The notes under the pieces: model-generated
Database searches by the model: none
Seen by the model: the letters and a program-made list of their open reading frames with translations, nothing else
Told to the model about the DNA's origin: nothing
Made by a program: the position numbers and the translations under genes
Shown here: positions 9,377 through 17,433 of the stretch, one piece after another
Layout: the number at the start of each line of letters is the position of its first letter
Numbering within the stretch: position 1 is the stretch's first letter
Assembly (NCBI GenBank): GCA_012744445.1
Contig: JAAYBZ010000209.1
Location: forward strand, 1-33,246
DNA from: Myxococcales bacterium
Lineage (GTDB): Bacteria; Myxococcota_A; Polyangia; Polyangiales; Houyiibacteriaceae
Reading direction: 5' to 3'
Length of the DNA stretch: 33,246 bases

Positions 9377-9398
9377 AGCCCCCGCCAAGGCAGGGGCT
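9377..9398. terminator. Hairpin between convergent exchanger and mch genes
   Basis: AGCCCC (9377-9382) pairs with GGGGCT (9393-9398) around a GCC-AA-GGC core. Read on the minus strand the stem is followed by TTCTTCGTT, so it best serves as the intrinsic terminator of the ccr-mcd-mch operon. It may also act on the exchanger transcript, where the tail CTCTCTCG is poorer. Confidence 0.55.
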
Positions 9399-9424
9399 CT
9401 CTCGTGCGCGGGTGACGAGCGCGC

Positions 9425-10489
9425 TCAGCGCGGCATCAGCACCCAGTAGTCGAGATCGAGGACGACGCGCGGATCGTAGACCTGCTTTCCGTCCTTCTCG
9501 ATCTTGATCGAGAGCTCGCCCTCGCTGCGGTCCCAATCCTTCACGCCGACGAGCCGGAGCCGGAGGGCGCCGACGTCGTCGCGGCCGGGGATGGGCTGCT
9601 TGTCGAGGACCTCGGTGAGGGCGTAGAGCGTATCGCCCGCGAACGTCGGGTTCGCGTGCGTGCCGCCGTTCCAGCCGAGGATGCCGAGCGAATTCTCGAG
9701 CCCGTTGAACGAGAGCGAGCGCACGACGCTGATCACGTGGCCGCCGTACATGAGGCGCCGCTTGAAGCGGGTGTTCCGCGCCTGGAACTGGTCGAAGTGG
9801 ACCTTCGCCGTGTTCTGGTAGAGGCGCGTCGCGAGCATGTGCTCGCTCTCCTCGATGGTCATGCCGTCGACGTGGTCGATCCGCTCGCCGACCTGGTAGT
9901 CGTCGAAGCGGGCGCGGCCGCCGGTGGCCCAATTCTGGAAGCCCTCGAGCGAGAGCTCCTTGGGCACCACGAGGTCCTCGACGGAGAGGGCCTTCGGGAG
10001 ATCCGGCACGTCGTTCGCGTTCGTCGGCGTCTCGGGATCGCGCTTGTGCACCATCACCCAGCGGTAGTAGTCGAGGACCTCCTCGCCGCGCTGGTTGGTG
10101 CCGGTGGAGCGCACCCACACCACGCCCGTCTTGCCGTCGCGGTTCTCCTTCTTGCCGACGACCTTGGAGACCGTGCGGACCGTGTCTCCCGGGTAGACGG
10201 GGCGGAGGAAGCGCACGGCCGCATAGCCGAGGTTCGCCACCGCGTTGAGCGAGATGTCGTTCACGGTCTTGCCGAAGACCATGTGGAAGGTGAGCAGATC
10301 GTTCACCGTCTCGCGCTGGAAGCCGAGGCTGCGCGCGAACTCGGCCGAGCAGTGAAGCGGGAAACGATCGCCCGTGAGCGCCACGTAGAGCGCCTGATCA
10401 CCCTCGGTGATCGTGCGCGGGACCGCGTGGACGAGCTCCGAGCCCACCACGAAGTCTTCGAAGAAGTTGCCGGGGTTGGTCTTGCTCAT
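9425..10489 (-). CDS. mch: Mesaconyl-CoA hydratase-like double-hotdog MaoC protein (354 aa)
   Basis: A MaoC-type enoyl-CoA hydratase built from two hotdog domains (about residues 8-160 and 190-350). The hydratase-2 signature is in the N-terminal half as YVALTGDRFPLHCSAEFA, giving the catalytic pair Asp41 and His46; the usual Asn of the motif is Phe here. The length matches mesaconyl-CoA hydratase of the ethylmalonyl-CoA pathway, which converts mesaconyl-C1-CoA to beta-methylmalyl-CoA. This assignment rests mainly on context: it is the third gene of an operon after ccr and mcd. ATG 10489 lies three bases after the mcd stop, with GAGGG just upstream inside mcd. Alternative: a mesaconyl-C4-CoA hydratase or another MaoC hydratase. 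Confidence 0.8.
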   Translation of the reverse strand: MSKTNPGNFFEDFVVGSELVHAVPRTITEGDQALYVALTGDRFPLHCSAEFARSLGFQRETVNDLLTFHMVFGKTVNDISLNAVANLGYAAVRFLRPVYPGDTVRTVSKVVGKKENRDGKTGVVWVRSTGTNQRGEEVLDYYRWVMVHKRDPETPTNANDVPDLPKALSVEDLVVPKELSLEGFQNWATGGRARFDDYQVGERIDHVDGMTIEESEHMLATRLYQNTAKVHFDQFQARNTRFKRRLMYGGHVISVVRSLSFNGLENSLGILGWNGGTHANPTFAGDTLYALTEVLDKQPIPGRDDVGALRLRLVGVKDWDRSEGELSIKIEKDGKQVYDPRVVLDLDYWVLMPR

Positions 10490-10492
10490 GGC

Positions 10493-12115
10493 TCAGCCCT
10501 CGAGCAGGCGCCGTGCGACGACCTGCGCTTGGATCTCGTTGGCGCCCTCGAAGATCGAGAGGACGCGCGCGTCGACGAGTAGACGGGAGGCCGTGTACTC
10601 GATGGCGAAGCCGTTGCCGCCGTGGATCTGCACGTTGGCGTCGGCCGCTTCCCACGCCGCGCGGGTCGCGAGCAGCTTGGCCATCCCGGCCTCGAGGTCG
10701 CAGCGTCGATCCTGATCCTTCTCGCGGGCCGAGAAGAAGGTGAGCTGACGCGCGGCCTGGATGCGCGTGATCATGCGCCCGATCTTCCGCTTCACGCGGG
10801 GGAACTGGAAGATCGGCCCGCCGAACTGCTCACGCTCCTGGGCGTACTGCAGCGCGCAGTCGAGCGCCGCCTGTGCCACGCCCACGCCACGCGCCGCCGT
10901 CTGGATGCGCGCGCTCTCGAAGGTGCGCATGAGCTGCTTGAAGCCCGCGCCCTCCTCGCCGCCGAGGAGCGCGTCGCCCGGCACGCGGAAACCGTCGAAG
11001 CCGAGCTCGTACTCCTTCATGCCTCGGTAGCCGAGCACGGGGATCTCGGTGCCCGTGAGGCCCTCGTCGACGAACTCGGGCTCACCGGGGGCCGGATCGA
11101 GCCGCGTCTTCTCCGCGAGGAACATCGACAGGCCCTTGTAGCCGGGCTCGGCCGGGTTGGTGCGCGCGAGGAGCGTCATGAGGTCGGCGCGGACGGCGTG
11201 GGTGATCCACGTCTTCTGACCGTGGATGACGTAGCTGCCGTCGGGCTGCTTGATGGCGCGCGTGGTGAGGTTCGCGAGATCCGAGCCGTTGTTGGGCTCG
11301 GTGAACACGGCCGTGGAGAGCACCTCGCCCGCCGCGAGCTTGGGGAGCCACTTCTGCTTCTGCTCCTCCGTGCCGCCGCCGAGGATGAGCTCCGCGGCGA
11401 TCTCGGCGCGCGTGCCGAGCGAGCCGACGCCGATGTAGCCGCGGCTGAGCTCCTCGGTGACGACGCACATCGCGACCTTGCTCAGGCCGAGCCCGCCGTA
11501 CTCCTCGGGGATCGTCAGGCCGAACACGCCGAGCTCGCTCATCTGCTCGACGATGTCCATCGGGATCAGGATGTCCTTCTGGTGGATCTCCTGGGCCCGG
11601 GGGATGACCTTCTCGTCGGCGAAGCGCGCGAACTGCTGGCGGATCTCCTCGAGGGTCTCGTCGCCGAGGCCCGGATCGCCGAAGCCGTGCTCGGCGCCGT
11701 GGTTGGCGATCTCGAGGAATACGTCGCCGTTCGCGTACGTGTCGGCGAACGCGACCACCTCGGGCGCGCCGATCGTCGCGGCCACGTCGGCCTCGGTGAG
11801 GCCCATCTCGGAGAGCGGGATCGACTCGCAGGCCCCGAGATCGACGCCGCCGCGGAGGCTGCGCGCGACCTCGCCCACGTAGGCGCGGGCGATCTTGCCC
11901 TCGAACTCGCCACCGACGCGCTCGGCCCAGCCGGCGATCTGACGGCAGGCCTCGAGCTCGGTCGCGAGGTACGCGAGCGCGTGCGCGCCGAGCTGGTTCC
12001 GGTTGAGGAGGTCGTTCGAGATGCGACCCTTCGAGTCGGAGAGCTTGGCCTTGAGGTTCGCGTGCGCCCGGGCGTAGAGGCCCTCGATGGCGGAGATGGC
12101 GTTCTGGATGCTCAC
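10493..12115 (-). CDS. mcd: (2S)-Methylsuccinyl-CoA dehydrogenase, acyl-CoA dehydrogenase family (540 aa)
   Basis: A FAD-dependent acyl-CoA dehydrogenase. Residues 1-150 form an extra helical N-terminal domain, which is the hallmark of methylsuccinyl-CoA dehydrogenase and explains the length of 540 against about 380 for ordinary family members. The core follows: EYGGLGLS near 205-212, the flavin-contact segment FTEPNNGSDL at 271-280, and the C-terminal EGANEIQ with Glu523. The enzyme oxidises (2S)-methylsuccinyl-CoA to mesaconyl-CoA and passes electrons to ETF. The start is GTG 12115, whose GTGA overlaps the ccr stop by four bases. Upstream in-frame codons lie inside ccr. Its position between ccr and mch strengthens the specific call. 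Confidence 0.85.
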   Translation of the reverse strand: MSIQNAISAIEGLYARAHANLKAKLSDSKGRISNDLLNRNQLGAHALAYLATELEACRQIAGWAERVGGEFEGKIARAYVGEVARSLRGGVDLGACESIPLSEMGLTEADVAATIGAPEVVAFADTYANGDVFLEIANHGAEHGFGDPGLGDETLEEIRQQFARFADEKVIPRAQEIHQKDILIPMDIVEQMSELGVFGLTIPEEYGGLGLSKVAMCVVTEELSRGYIGVGSLGTRAEIAAELILGGGTEEQKQKWLPKLAAGEVLSTAVFTEPNNGSDLANLTTRAIKQPDGSYVIHGQKTWITHAVRADLMTLLARTNPAEPGYKGLSMFLAEKTRLDPAPGEPEFVDEGLTGTEIPVLGYRGMKEYELGFDGFRVPGDALLGGEEGAGFKQLMRTFESARIQTAARGVGVAQAALDCALQYAQEREQFGGPIFQFPRVKRKIGRMITRIQAARQLTFFSAREKDQDRRCDLEAGMAKLLATRAAWEAADANVQIHGGNGFAIEYTASRLLVDARVLSIFEGANEIQAQVVARRLLEG

Positions 12116-13344
12116 CGGCCGGCTCCCGCGTTGATGGCCCGGACGGTCTCCTCGTAGTTCTTGAGGCCGGGGACGGGCGCGCCCACGAGGCACGAGACGG
12201 TGCCGTGGATCTTGTTCTCGTACATGAGCTGGTGCGCGGTGGGGATCTCGTCCCAGGTGAAGAAGCGCGTCATCACCGGCCGGATCTTGCCCTGCTGCAC
12301 GAGGCGGTTCGCGCGGCGCGCCGAGTCGGCGTCGGCGAAGTGCGAGCCGATGATCTGCTTCTGGCGCATCCAGAGGTGACGCACGTCGAAGTTGAGGTCG
12401 TAGCCCGTGGTCGCGCCGCAGATGACGACCTTGCCGTACTTCTCGGCGAGGAAGACGCTCGTCGGGAAGGTCTGCTGGCCCACGTGCTCGAAGACGATCT
12501 CGACGCCCTTCTTCTCACCGAGGATGTCCCAGATCTTCTTGCCGAAGTTCTTCACCTCGGCGAACCACGCCTTCTCTTCCTCGGGCGTCATCCCGGGCTT
12601 GTAGGCGATGTTGTGGAAGTCCTTGCGGTTGATCGTGGCGAACGCGCCGAGATCCTTGGCGAGCTGCGCCTTCTCCTCGCTCGAGACGACGGAGATGGCG
12701 CGGCCGCCCATCACGGCCACGAGCTGCGTCGCGAACACGCCGAGGCCGCCGGCGCCGCCCCAGATGAGGACGTCGTTGCCGGGCTCGACGCGCGCGCGGT
12801 CGACGAGCATGCGGTGCGCGGTGAAGTACGTGAGGCCGTAGCTCGCCGCCTCCTCCCACGAGAGGTGCTTGGGCTTGGGGAGGAGCTGCTGCCCCTGCAC
12901 GCGGCAGAACTGGGCGAACGAGCCGTCGGGGGTCTCGTAGCCCCAGATGGTCTGGAGATCCGAGACGCCCGGCTCGAGCAGGTGGTTGCAGTGGAGGACG
13001 ACCTCGTCGCCGACCTTCCAGTTGCGAACCAGCTCGCCGACCTTCCACACCACGCCGGACGCGTCCGAGCCGGCGATGTGGTAGTCGAGCCCGTGCCCCT
13101 TGAGGACGTTCACCGGTTTACCGAGACCGGCCCAGATCCCGTTGTAGTTCACGCCCGCGGCCATCACCTGGACGAGGACCTCGTCCGGCCCGATGTCCCA
13201 CACCGGGACGTCGTCCTCGCGCACGAACGATTTCTTGGGCTCGCCAAACCGCTCAGGGCGGATGACGTAGGCGCTCATGGTCTCGGGTACCACCCCGAGC
13301 TCGGGGAGCTTGCCTACGGGCACGTGCTTGGGTCGGTCACTCAT
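12112..13344 (-). CDS. ccr: Crotonyl-CoA carboxylase/reductase (410 aa)
   Basis: A medium-chain (zinc-free) reductase that uses NADPH and CO2 to turn crotonyl-CoA into (2S)-ethylmalonyl-CoA, the key step of the ethylmalonyl-CoA pathway. Seen in sequence: GVNYNGIWAGLG at 64-75, WGYETPDGSFAQF near 134-146, the nucleotide-binding loop GGAGGLG at 196-202, FDVRHLWMRQKQIIGSHFA at 319-337. These are characteristic of Ccr rather than plain quinone reductases. Asn68 and His335 look like the CO2-positioning Asn and His known in the Kitasatospora enzyme (inference without alignment). ATG 13344 has GGGAG nine bases upstream and gives MSDRPKHVP. It is first in the operon and divergent from the scfR-type gene. 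Ccr homologues can also supply ethylmalonyl-CoA for polyketides, but the mcd and mch neighbours favour carbon assimilation. Confidence 0.9.
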   Translation of the reverse strand: MSDRPKHVPVGKLPELGVVPETMSAYVIRPERFGEPKKSFVREDDVPVWDIGPDEVLVQVMAAGVNYNGIWAGLGKPVNVLKGHGLDYHIAGSDASGVVWKVGELVRNWKVGDEVVLHCNHLLEPGVSDLQTIWGYETPDGSFAQFCRVQGQQLLPKPKHLSWEEAASYGLTYFTAHRMLVDRARVEPGNDVLIWGGAGGLGVFATQLVAVMGGRAISVVSSEEKAQLAKDLGAFATINRKDFHNIAYKPGMTPEEEKAWFAEVKNFGKKIWDILGEKKGVEIVFEHVGQQTFPTSVFLAEKYGKVVICGATTGYDLNFDVRHLWMRQKQIIGSHFADADSARRANRLVQQGKIRPVMTRFFTWDEIPTAHQLMYENKIHGTVSCLVGAPVPGLKNYEETVRAINAGAGR

Positions 13345-13385
13345 GGTTCGTTTCTCCCATCGTCGTCGTAGCGGACCCACCGCCT

Positions 13386-13419
13386 CGATGCATCGTCGCT
13401 CGCATCGGTCGGCTTGACC
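13386..13419. promoter_or_regulatory. Inverted repeats between ccr and scfR, candidate operator
   Basis: CGATGCATCG (13386-13395) is a perfect 10-base palindrome. GGTC-N5-GACC (13407-13419) follows it and contains the -35 element of the forward promoter. Both lie between the two divergent genes, where a regulator could control both. The sequence is not the TTTGCAAA pair I recall for the ScfR protein PccR; the nearest resemblance is TTTACAA at 13438-13444. Assignment as an operator is inference. Confidence 0.3.
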
Positions 13420-13443
13420 CATCGGCCCCTGGGATGCTTTACA
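13414..13443 (+). promoter_or_regulatory. Predicted promoter of the ScfR-type regulator gene
   Basis: TTGACC (13414-13419), an 18-base spacer, and TTTACA (13438-13443) preceded by TGC. This has the same geometry as the promoters at 17338 and 28465. The start point would be near 13450, leaving a leader of about 67 bases. Confidence 0.45.
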
Positions 13444-13516
13444 ACTTCACAGGTGGCGACGGCGGCCTGGACCTAACATACGAGCCGTCGAGGTCAAGAG
13501 CGCCGCCGTCCAAACG

Positions 13517-15025
13517 ATGGAAATGACGGCGAACAACGCAGCGATGGCTCAGCGGCTCCGCGAGCTACGGCTCGCACGAGGTCTGCAGCAGAGCGAAGTA
13601 GCTCGGCGGCTGCAGATCTCGCCGGCCTATCTGAGCCTCATCGAGAAGGGCAAGCGGGCCATCCAGCTCCCGCTGCTCTTCCAGGCGCTCGAGCTCTACG
13701 GCGTCCAGATGGACGCGTTCATGAAGAGCCTCGGCGAGCGGCACGTCGACGACGGCCTCGCCCGTCTCCTCGACGAGCCACTCCTCCGCTCGCTCAACCT
13801 CTCGGCCGAGGATCTCGCGTCGTTCAGCGGCGAGCCGAAGGTCGTCACCACGGTCACCGGGCTCTTCAACCTTTACAAGAACACCCGGGGCCAGCTCGAC
13901 AACGTCCTTGCCGGGATCCGCAAGCAGAACCGCAACGACGACGAGCTCCGCTTCGACTACACGCCCTTCGACGAGGTCACGGACTTCCTCGAGAAGAACG
14001 AGAACTACTTTCCTTCGCTCGAGGAGCGCGCGAACAAGCTCCGCGTCGACGCCGGCTTCGGCACGAGCGTGCGCGCGGGCGAGCTCGAGGCATGCCTCGA
14101 GCGCGATCTGGGCGTGAAGGTGACGCGCGTGCCCATGAGCGAGGACGGCATCGTCTCCGCGTGGAACGAGACGCGCGACGAGCTCTTCATCGCCGAGGAC
14201 ACGCACGAGCAGCGGCTCAAGTTCCACCTCGCGCACGCCATCGGCCTCCGCGTCCTCGACGAGGAGAAGCTCCACAAGGGCATCCTCGCCGACTACGGCG
14301 GCCACTACGGCGAGACGCGGCGGCTCATCAAGATCCACCTCGCGAACTACTTCGCCGGCGCGGTGCTCCTCCCGTACCGCGAGTTCTACGAGGCCGTCAC
14401 CAAGACCCGCTACGACGTCGAGGTGCTCGCGCGGCGGTTCGAGACCTCCTACGAGACCGTGGCGCACCGCATGTGCAATCTCGCGGCGCCCAACCTCCGC
14501 GGCCTGCCGATGCACTTCATCCGCGTCGACCTCGCCGGGAACATCTCCAAGCGCTACTCGGGCGACGGCATCCGCTTCAGCCACTACGACGGCTCGTGCC
14601 CGAAGCTCGCCGTGCACCTCGCCTTCCTCACGCCGAACGTCATCACCAAGCAGTATTCGGCCTTCCCCGACGGCGAGACGTACTTCTGCTTCGCCAAGGT
14701 GGTGAGCGAGCCCGACTCGGGCAGCCTCGTGAAGGGCACCGTGCACAGCATCGGCCTCGGCACGCACGCCGACGCGGCCAAGCACCTGGTCTACGCCGAC
14801 GATCTGCCCTTCGCCGATCCCCAGCGGATGGCCGTGCCGGTGGGCACCACGTGCCGCTTCTGCGAGCGCACCAACTGCAACATGCGATCGGCGCCGAGCT
14901 ACAAATTCGCCTTCCGCGTCGACGAGTACACGCGCAAGGACAACTTCTTCTCGCCGCACCTCGAGGGCGAGAACCCGGCGCGAAAGCCCATCATGCCGCG
15001 CCGCAAGAAGAAGAAGACCGCGTGA
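13517..15025 (+). CDS. ScfR/RamB-type transcriptional regulator (XRE-IrrE-DUF2083), 502 aa
   Basis: Three parts are visible. Residues 9-65 are an XRE helix-turn-helix (LQQSEVARRLQISPAYLSLI). Residues about 180-310 are an ImmA/IrrE-like domain in which the metalloprotease HExxH is replaced by LAHAIGL, so it is probably non-catalytic. The C-terminal DUF2083 region carries TTCRFCERTNC, with three Cys. This architecture is that of short-chain fatty acyl-CoA regulators such as PccR and of RamB, which control propionyl-CoA, glyoxylate-type and acetyl-CoA assimilation genes. It is divergent from ccr-mcd-mch and therefore probably regulates it, with an acyl-CoA as effector (inference). ATG 13517 has no good ribosome binding site; ATG 13523 is an alternative. 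The C-terminus is a lysine tail (PRRKKKKTA). Confidence 0.88.
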   Translation: MEMTANNAAMAQRLRELRLARGLQQSEVARRLQISPAYLSLIEKGKRAIQLPLLFQALELYGVQMDAFMKSLGERHVDDGLARLLDEPLLRSLNLSAEDLASFSGEPKVVTTVTGLFNLYKNTRGQLDNVLAGIRKQNRNDDELRFDYTPFDEVTDFLEKNENYFPSLEERANKLRVDAGFGTSVRAGELEACLERDLGVKVTRVPMSEDGIVSAWNETRDELFIAEDTHEQRLKFHLAHAIGLRVLDEEKLHKGILADYGGHYGETRRLIKIHLANYFAGAVLLPYREFYEAVTKTRYDVEVLARRFETSYETVAHRMCNLAAPNLRGLPMHFIRVDLAGNISKRYSGDGIRFSHYDGSCPKLAVHLAFLTPNVITKQYSAFPDGETYFCFAKVVSEPDSGSLVKGTVHSIGLGTHADAAKHLVYADDLPFADPQRMAVPVGTTCRFCERTNCNMRSAPSYKFAFRVDEYTRKDNFFSPHLEGENPARKPIMPRRKKKKTA

Positions 15026-15121
15026 TCACGAGAGGCGCCACGCGTCGGCTAGTGGCTGCCGCCCTGGCGCGATAAGCTGCCCACGTCCTTTCGACGAGGG
15101 GAGTCCCCCTTGGAGGTGCGC

Positions 15122-15943
15122 GTGACGTTTCGAGGAAAAGTGGCGGTGGTGACGGGTGCGGCGTCGGGCATCGGCCGGGCGCTCGCCGTCGGTTTCGCCC
15201 AGCGGGGCGCGGACGTCGCCGTCTGCGACGTGAACGAGGTGGGCCTCGAGGAGACCAAGCACGAGGTCGAGAGGCTCGGCCGTCGGGTCTTCACGAGGCG
15301 GGTCGACGTCTCCGATCGCGAGGCCGTCCACGCCTTCGCGGGCGAGGTCCTCCAGCACTTCGGTCAGGTCGACTTCGTCGTGAACAACGCTGGCGTCTCG
15401 GTCTCCGACACCGTCCTCGACAGCCGCTACGAGGACTGGGACTGGATCGTCGGCATCAACTTCTGGGGTGTGGTGCACGGCACCAAGGCCTTCCTCCCGC
15501 ACATGGTCGAGCGGAACACGGGCAGCATCGTGAACGTCTCGAGCATCTTCGGGATCATCGCGGTGCCCACGCAGGGCCTCTACAACGCCACCAAGTTCGC
15601 CGTGCGCGGCATGACCGAGGCGCTCCGCCACGAGCTCGAGGGCACGGGCGTGCACGTCGCCGTCGTCCACCCCGGCGGCATCGACACCAACATCGTCCGG
15701 AACTCGCGCCATCGGCGTAGCCCCGACGGCACCACGGACAAGGACGCGAGCGTGGCCCGCTTCCAGAAGGCCGCGCGCACGACGCCGACCCAGGCCGCCG
15801 AGACCATCCTCCGCGGCATCGAGCGGCGCGAGCCCCGCATCCTCATCGGCGCCGACGCGAAGCTCCTCGAGAAGATCCAGCGCTCGGCCCCGGTGCGCTA
15901 CTGGACCATCCTCAAGAAGGCCCTCCAATTCGTCGAGAGGTGA
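15122..15943 (+). CDS. Short-chain dehydrogenase/reductase (273 aa)
   Basis: A second classical SDR, distinct from the one at 7523. It has TGAASGIG at residues 11-18, NNAG at 88-91, catalytic Ser141 and Tyr154-x-x-x-Lys158 (YNATK). The C-terminal part (residues 200-273) is basic and lacks the VxGG ending, as in SDRs that act on larger alcohols or lipids and often associate with membranes. GTG 15122 is preferred because GGAGG (15112-15116) lies five bases upstream. TTG 15110 is an alternative, but its own purine-rich site sits in a small stem AGGGG/CCCCT (15097-15110). The substrate is unknown. It precedes msrB by 30 bases and may share a transcript with it. Confidence 0.88.
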   Translation: MTFRGKVAVVTGAASGIGRALAVGFAQRGADVAVCDVNEVGLEETKHEVERLGRRVFTRRVDVSDREAVHAFAGEVLQHFGQVDFVVNNAGVSVSDTVLDSRYEDWDWIVGINFWGVVHGTKAFLPHMVERNTGSIVNVSSIFGIIAVPTQGLYNATKFAVRGMTEALRHELEGTGVHVAVVHPGGIDTNIVRNSRHRRSPDGTTDKDASVARFQKAARTTPTQAAETILRGIERREPRILIGADAKLLEKIQRSAPVRYWTILKKALQFVER

Positions 15944-15973
15944 GGGCCGCAACTTCGGCTCGAGAGGACGATC

Positions 15974-16363
15974 ATGAAGAAGACCGAAGAAGATTGGCGC
16001 CGTGAGCTCTCGCCCGCGCAGTACCACGTGCTCCGGGAGTGCGGGACGGAGCGCGCCTTCACCGGCGCGTACTGGAACGAGAAGCGCCCCGGCGTCTACC
16101 GCTGTGCGGGCTGCAAGACCGTGCTCTTCGACTCGTCCACCAAGTACGACTCGGGGAGCGGTTGGCCGAGCTTCTGGGAGGCCGTCGACGAATCGCTCGT
16201 GAAGCGCCTCGAGGATCGCTCCCACGGCATGGTCCGCGTGGAGGTGCGCTGCGCCACGTGCGACGGACACCTCGGCCACGTCTTCCCCGACGGCCCGCCG
16301 CCCACCGGGGAGCGCTTCTGCATCAACTCGCTCTCGCTCGAGTTCGAGCCGTCCCAAGGCTGA
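15974..16363 (+). CDS. msrB: Peptide-methionine (R)-S-oxide reductase MsrB (129 aa)
   Basis: Reduces methionine-R-sulfoxide in oxidised proteins, with thioredoxin as reductant. All signatures are present: the zinc pairs C44-x-x-C47 and C93-x-x-C96, GSGWPSFW at 61-68, and catalytic Cys116 in RFCINS. The length is standard and there is no signal peptide, so it is cytoplasmic. The resolving Cys common near residue 60 (in place of Ser/Gly in GSGWPSF) is absent, so regeneration may use thioredoxin directly. ATG 15974 follows AGAGGA. Its TGA is followed immediately by the thiD ATG, so msrB and thiD are probably co-transcribed. Confidence 0.96.
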   Translation: MKKTEEDWRRELSPAQYHVLRECGTERAFTGAYWNEKRPGVYRCAGCKTVLFDSSTKYDSGSGWPSFWEAVDESLVKRLEDRSHGMVRVEVRCATCDGHLGHVFPDGPPPTGERFCINSLSLEFEPSQG

Positions 16364-17149
16364 ATGACGCGGCCGGTGGTCCTCAGCGTCGCGGGCTCCG
16401 ATCCGAGCGGGGGCGCGGGGCTCCAGGCCGATCTGAAGGTCGCCGCCGCGTACGGCGTGCACGGCGCGGCCGTCCCCACGCTCCTCACGGTCCAGGACTC
16501 GCGCGGCGTCCGCGAGGTCGTCTCGCTCGAGGCCGGCGTCTTCCGACGCAGCCTCGACGTCGTCCTGGCCGATCTCCGCCCGCGCGCGGTGAAGATCGGC
16601 GCGCTCGCCTCGGCCGAGGTGATCGCCTCGCTCGCCGCGGCCCTCGCGGCGACCGACGCGCCCGTGATCCTCGACACGATCGTCGCCAGCTCGAGCGGCG
16701 CGCCCTTCCTCGACGAGGCGGCTCTTTCCGTGTTCGCGCGCGAGCTCGTGCCGCGCGCCGTGCTCCTCACGCCCAACCTCGTGGAGGCGAGGCTGCTGCT
16801 CGGCGCGCAAGAGGACGACGCGAGCGCGCTCGCCGACGCGAGCTTCCGGCGCTTCGGAGTCCCCACGCTGGTGAAGGGCGGCCACGCCGAGGGCGATCGC
16901 TCGATCGACGTCCTCGTCGACGGGGAGGGCGAGGCGCGCTTCGACGCGCCGCGCTTCGACGGCCCTTCGCCGCACGGGACCGGCTGCGCGCTCAGTATGG
17001 CGATCGCCTGCGAGCTCGCGCTCGGCGGCCCGTTGCGCGAGGCGATCCGTGACGCCAAGTCCTACGTGAGCCGCGCCATCGCGCGCGCGGAGAGGCTCGG
17101 GGAGGGCGCGCCCTTCCTCGATTTCCAGGCCTCGGACGAGAGGGGATGA
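16364..17149 (+). CDS. thiD: Hydroxymethylpyrimidine/phosphomethylpyrimidine kinase ThiD (261 aa)
   Basis: Phosphorylates HMP and HMP-phosphate in thiamine biosynthesis. It is a ribokinase-fold enzyme with the substrate loop AGSDPSGGAGLQADLK near residues 10-25, LTPNLVEARLLLG near 133-145, VKGGHAEGD near 168, and the catalytic/anion-hole segment PHGTGCALS near 206. The length is normal. ATG directly abuts the msrB stop (TGAATG), with AAGG just before it inside msrB. No TPP riboswitch is possible in front, as there is no leader. No other thi gene is in the window. Confidence 0.95.
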   Translation: MTRPVVLSVAGSDPSGGAGLQADLKVAAAYGVHGAAVPTLLTVQDSRGVREVVSLEAGVFRRSLDVVLADLRPRAVKIGALASAEVIASLAAALAATDAPVILDTIVASSSGAPFLDEAALSVFARELVPRAVLLTPNLVEARLLLGAQEDDASALADASFRRFGVPTLVKGGHAEGDRSIDVLVDGEGEARFDAPRFDGPSPHGTGCALSMAIACELALGGPLREAIRDAKSYVSRAIARAERLGEGAPFLDFQASDERG

Positions 17150-17331
17150 GCACGACGATCCGCCGTCGCGGCCTCGGCGCCGCGCCGTTCTACGAACGCC
17201 ACGGCTTCGTCCGGCTCGATCCCTCGGCGCTCCCCGCCTGGCTCGCCGAGATCCGTCGCGCGGAAGCGCGTGAGGGGCTCGATCGCTGGCCACGCGTCGC
17301 GATGGCCCGAGAGCTACGCCGACGACCCTGA
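17146..17331 (+). pseudogene. GNAT acetyltransferase remnant, C-terminal stump (61 aa)
   Basis: The 61-residue frame carries APFYERHGFVRLD, the motif near the end of GNAT acetyltransferases, followed by a tail (LDRWPRVAMARELR) like that of complete family members. The first two thirds, including the acetyl-CoA-binding R/Q-x-x-G-x-G/A loop, are missing, and thiD occupies the DNA where they would lie. ATG 17146 overlaps the thiD stop by ATGA, so the stump may still be translated. A short functional protein cannot be excluded, but it could not bind acetyl-CoA in the usual way. Confidence 0.6.
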
Positions 17332-17337
17332 AAATCC

Positions 17338-17367
17338 TTGCCGCCCGCGTCGCCCCCCTGCTATCAG
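17338..17367 (+). promoter_or_regulatory. Predicted promoter of the topoisomerase A-subunit gene
   Basis: TTGCCG (17338-17343), an 18-base spacer, and TATCAG (17362-17367) preceded by TGC. The start would be near 17374, about 60 bases before ATG 17434. It begins just after the GNAT stump, separating this unit from msrB-thiD. Confidence 0.5.
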
Positions 17368-17433
17368 GTTCGCCCCTGAACGCATGGCACGCACTCGCGG
17401 GCCTCGTTCCAGCGCAACGCGAGCTCGGACCCC

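Noticed and set aside
14200-14260. Metalloprotease activity of the IrrE-like domain
   Set aside because: The HExxH motif is replaced by LAHAIGL, so the Glu and second His are missing.
16300-16363. Search for a TPP riboswitch before thiD
   Set aside because: thiD begins immediately after the msrB stop, so there is no leader.
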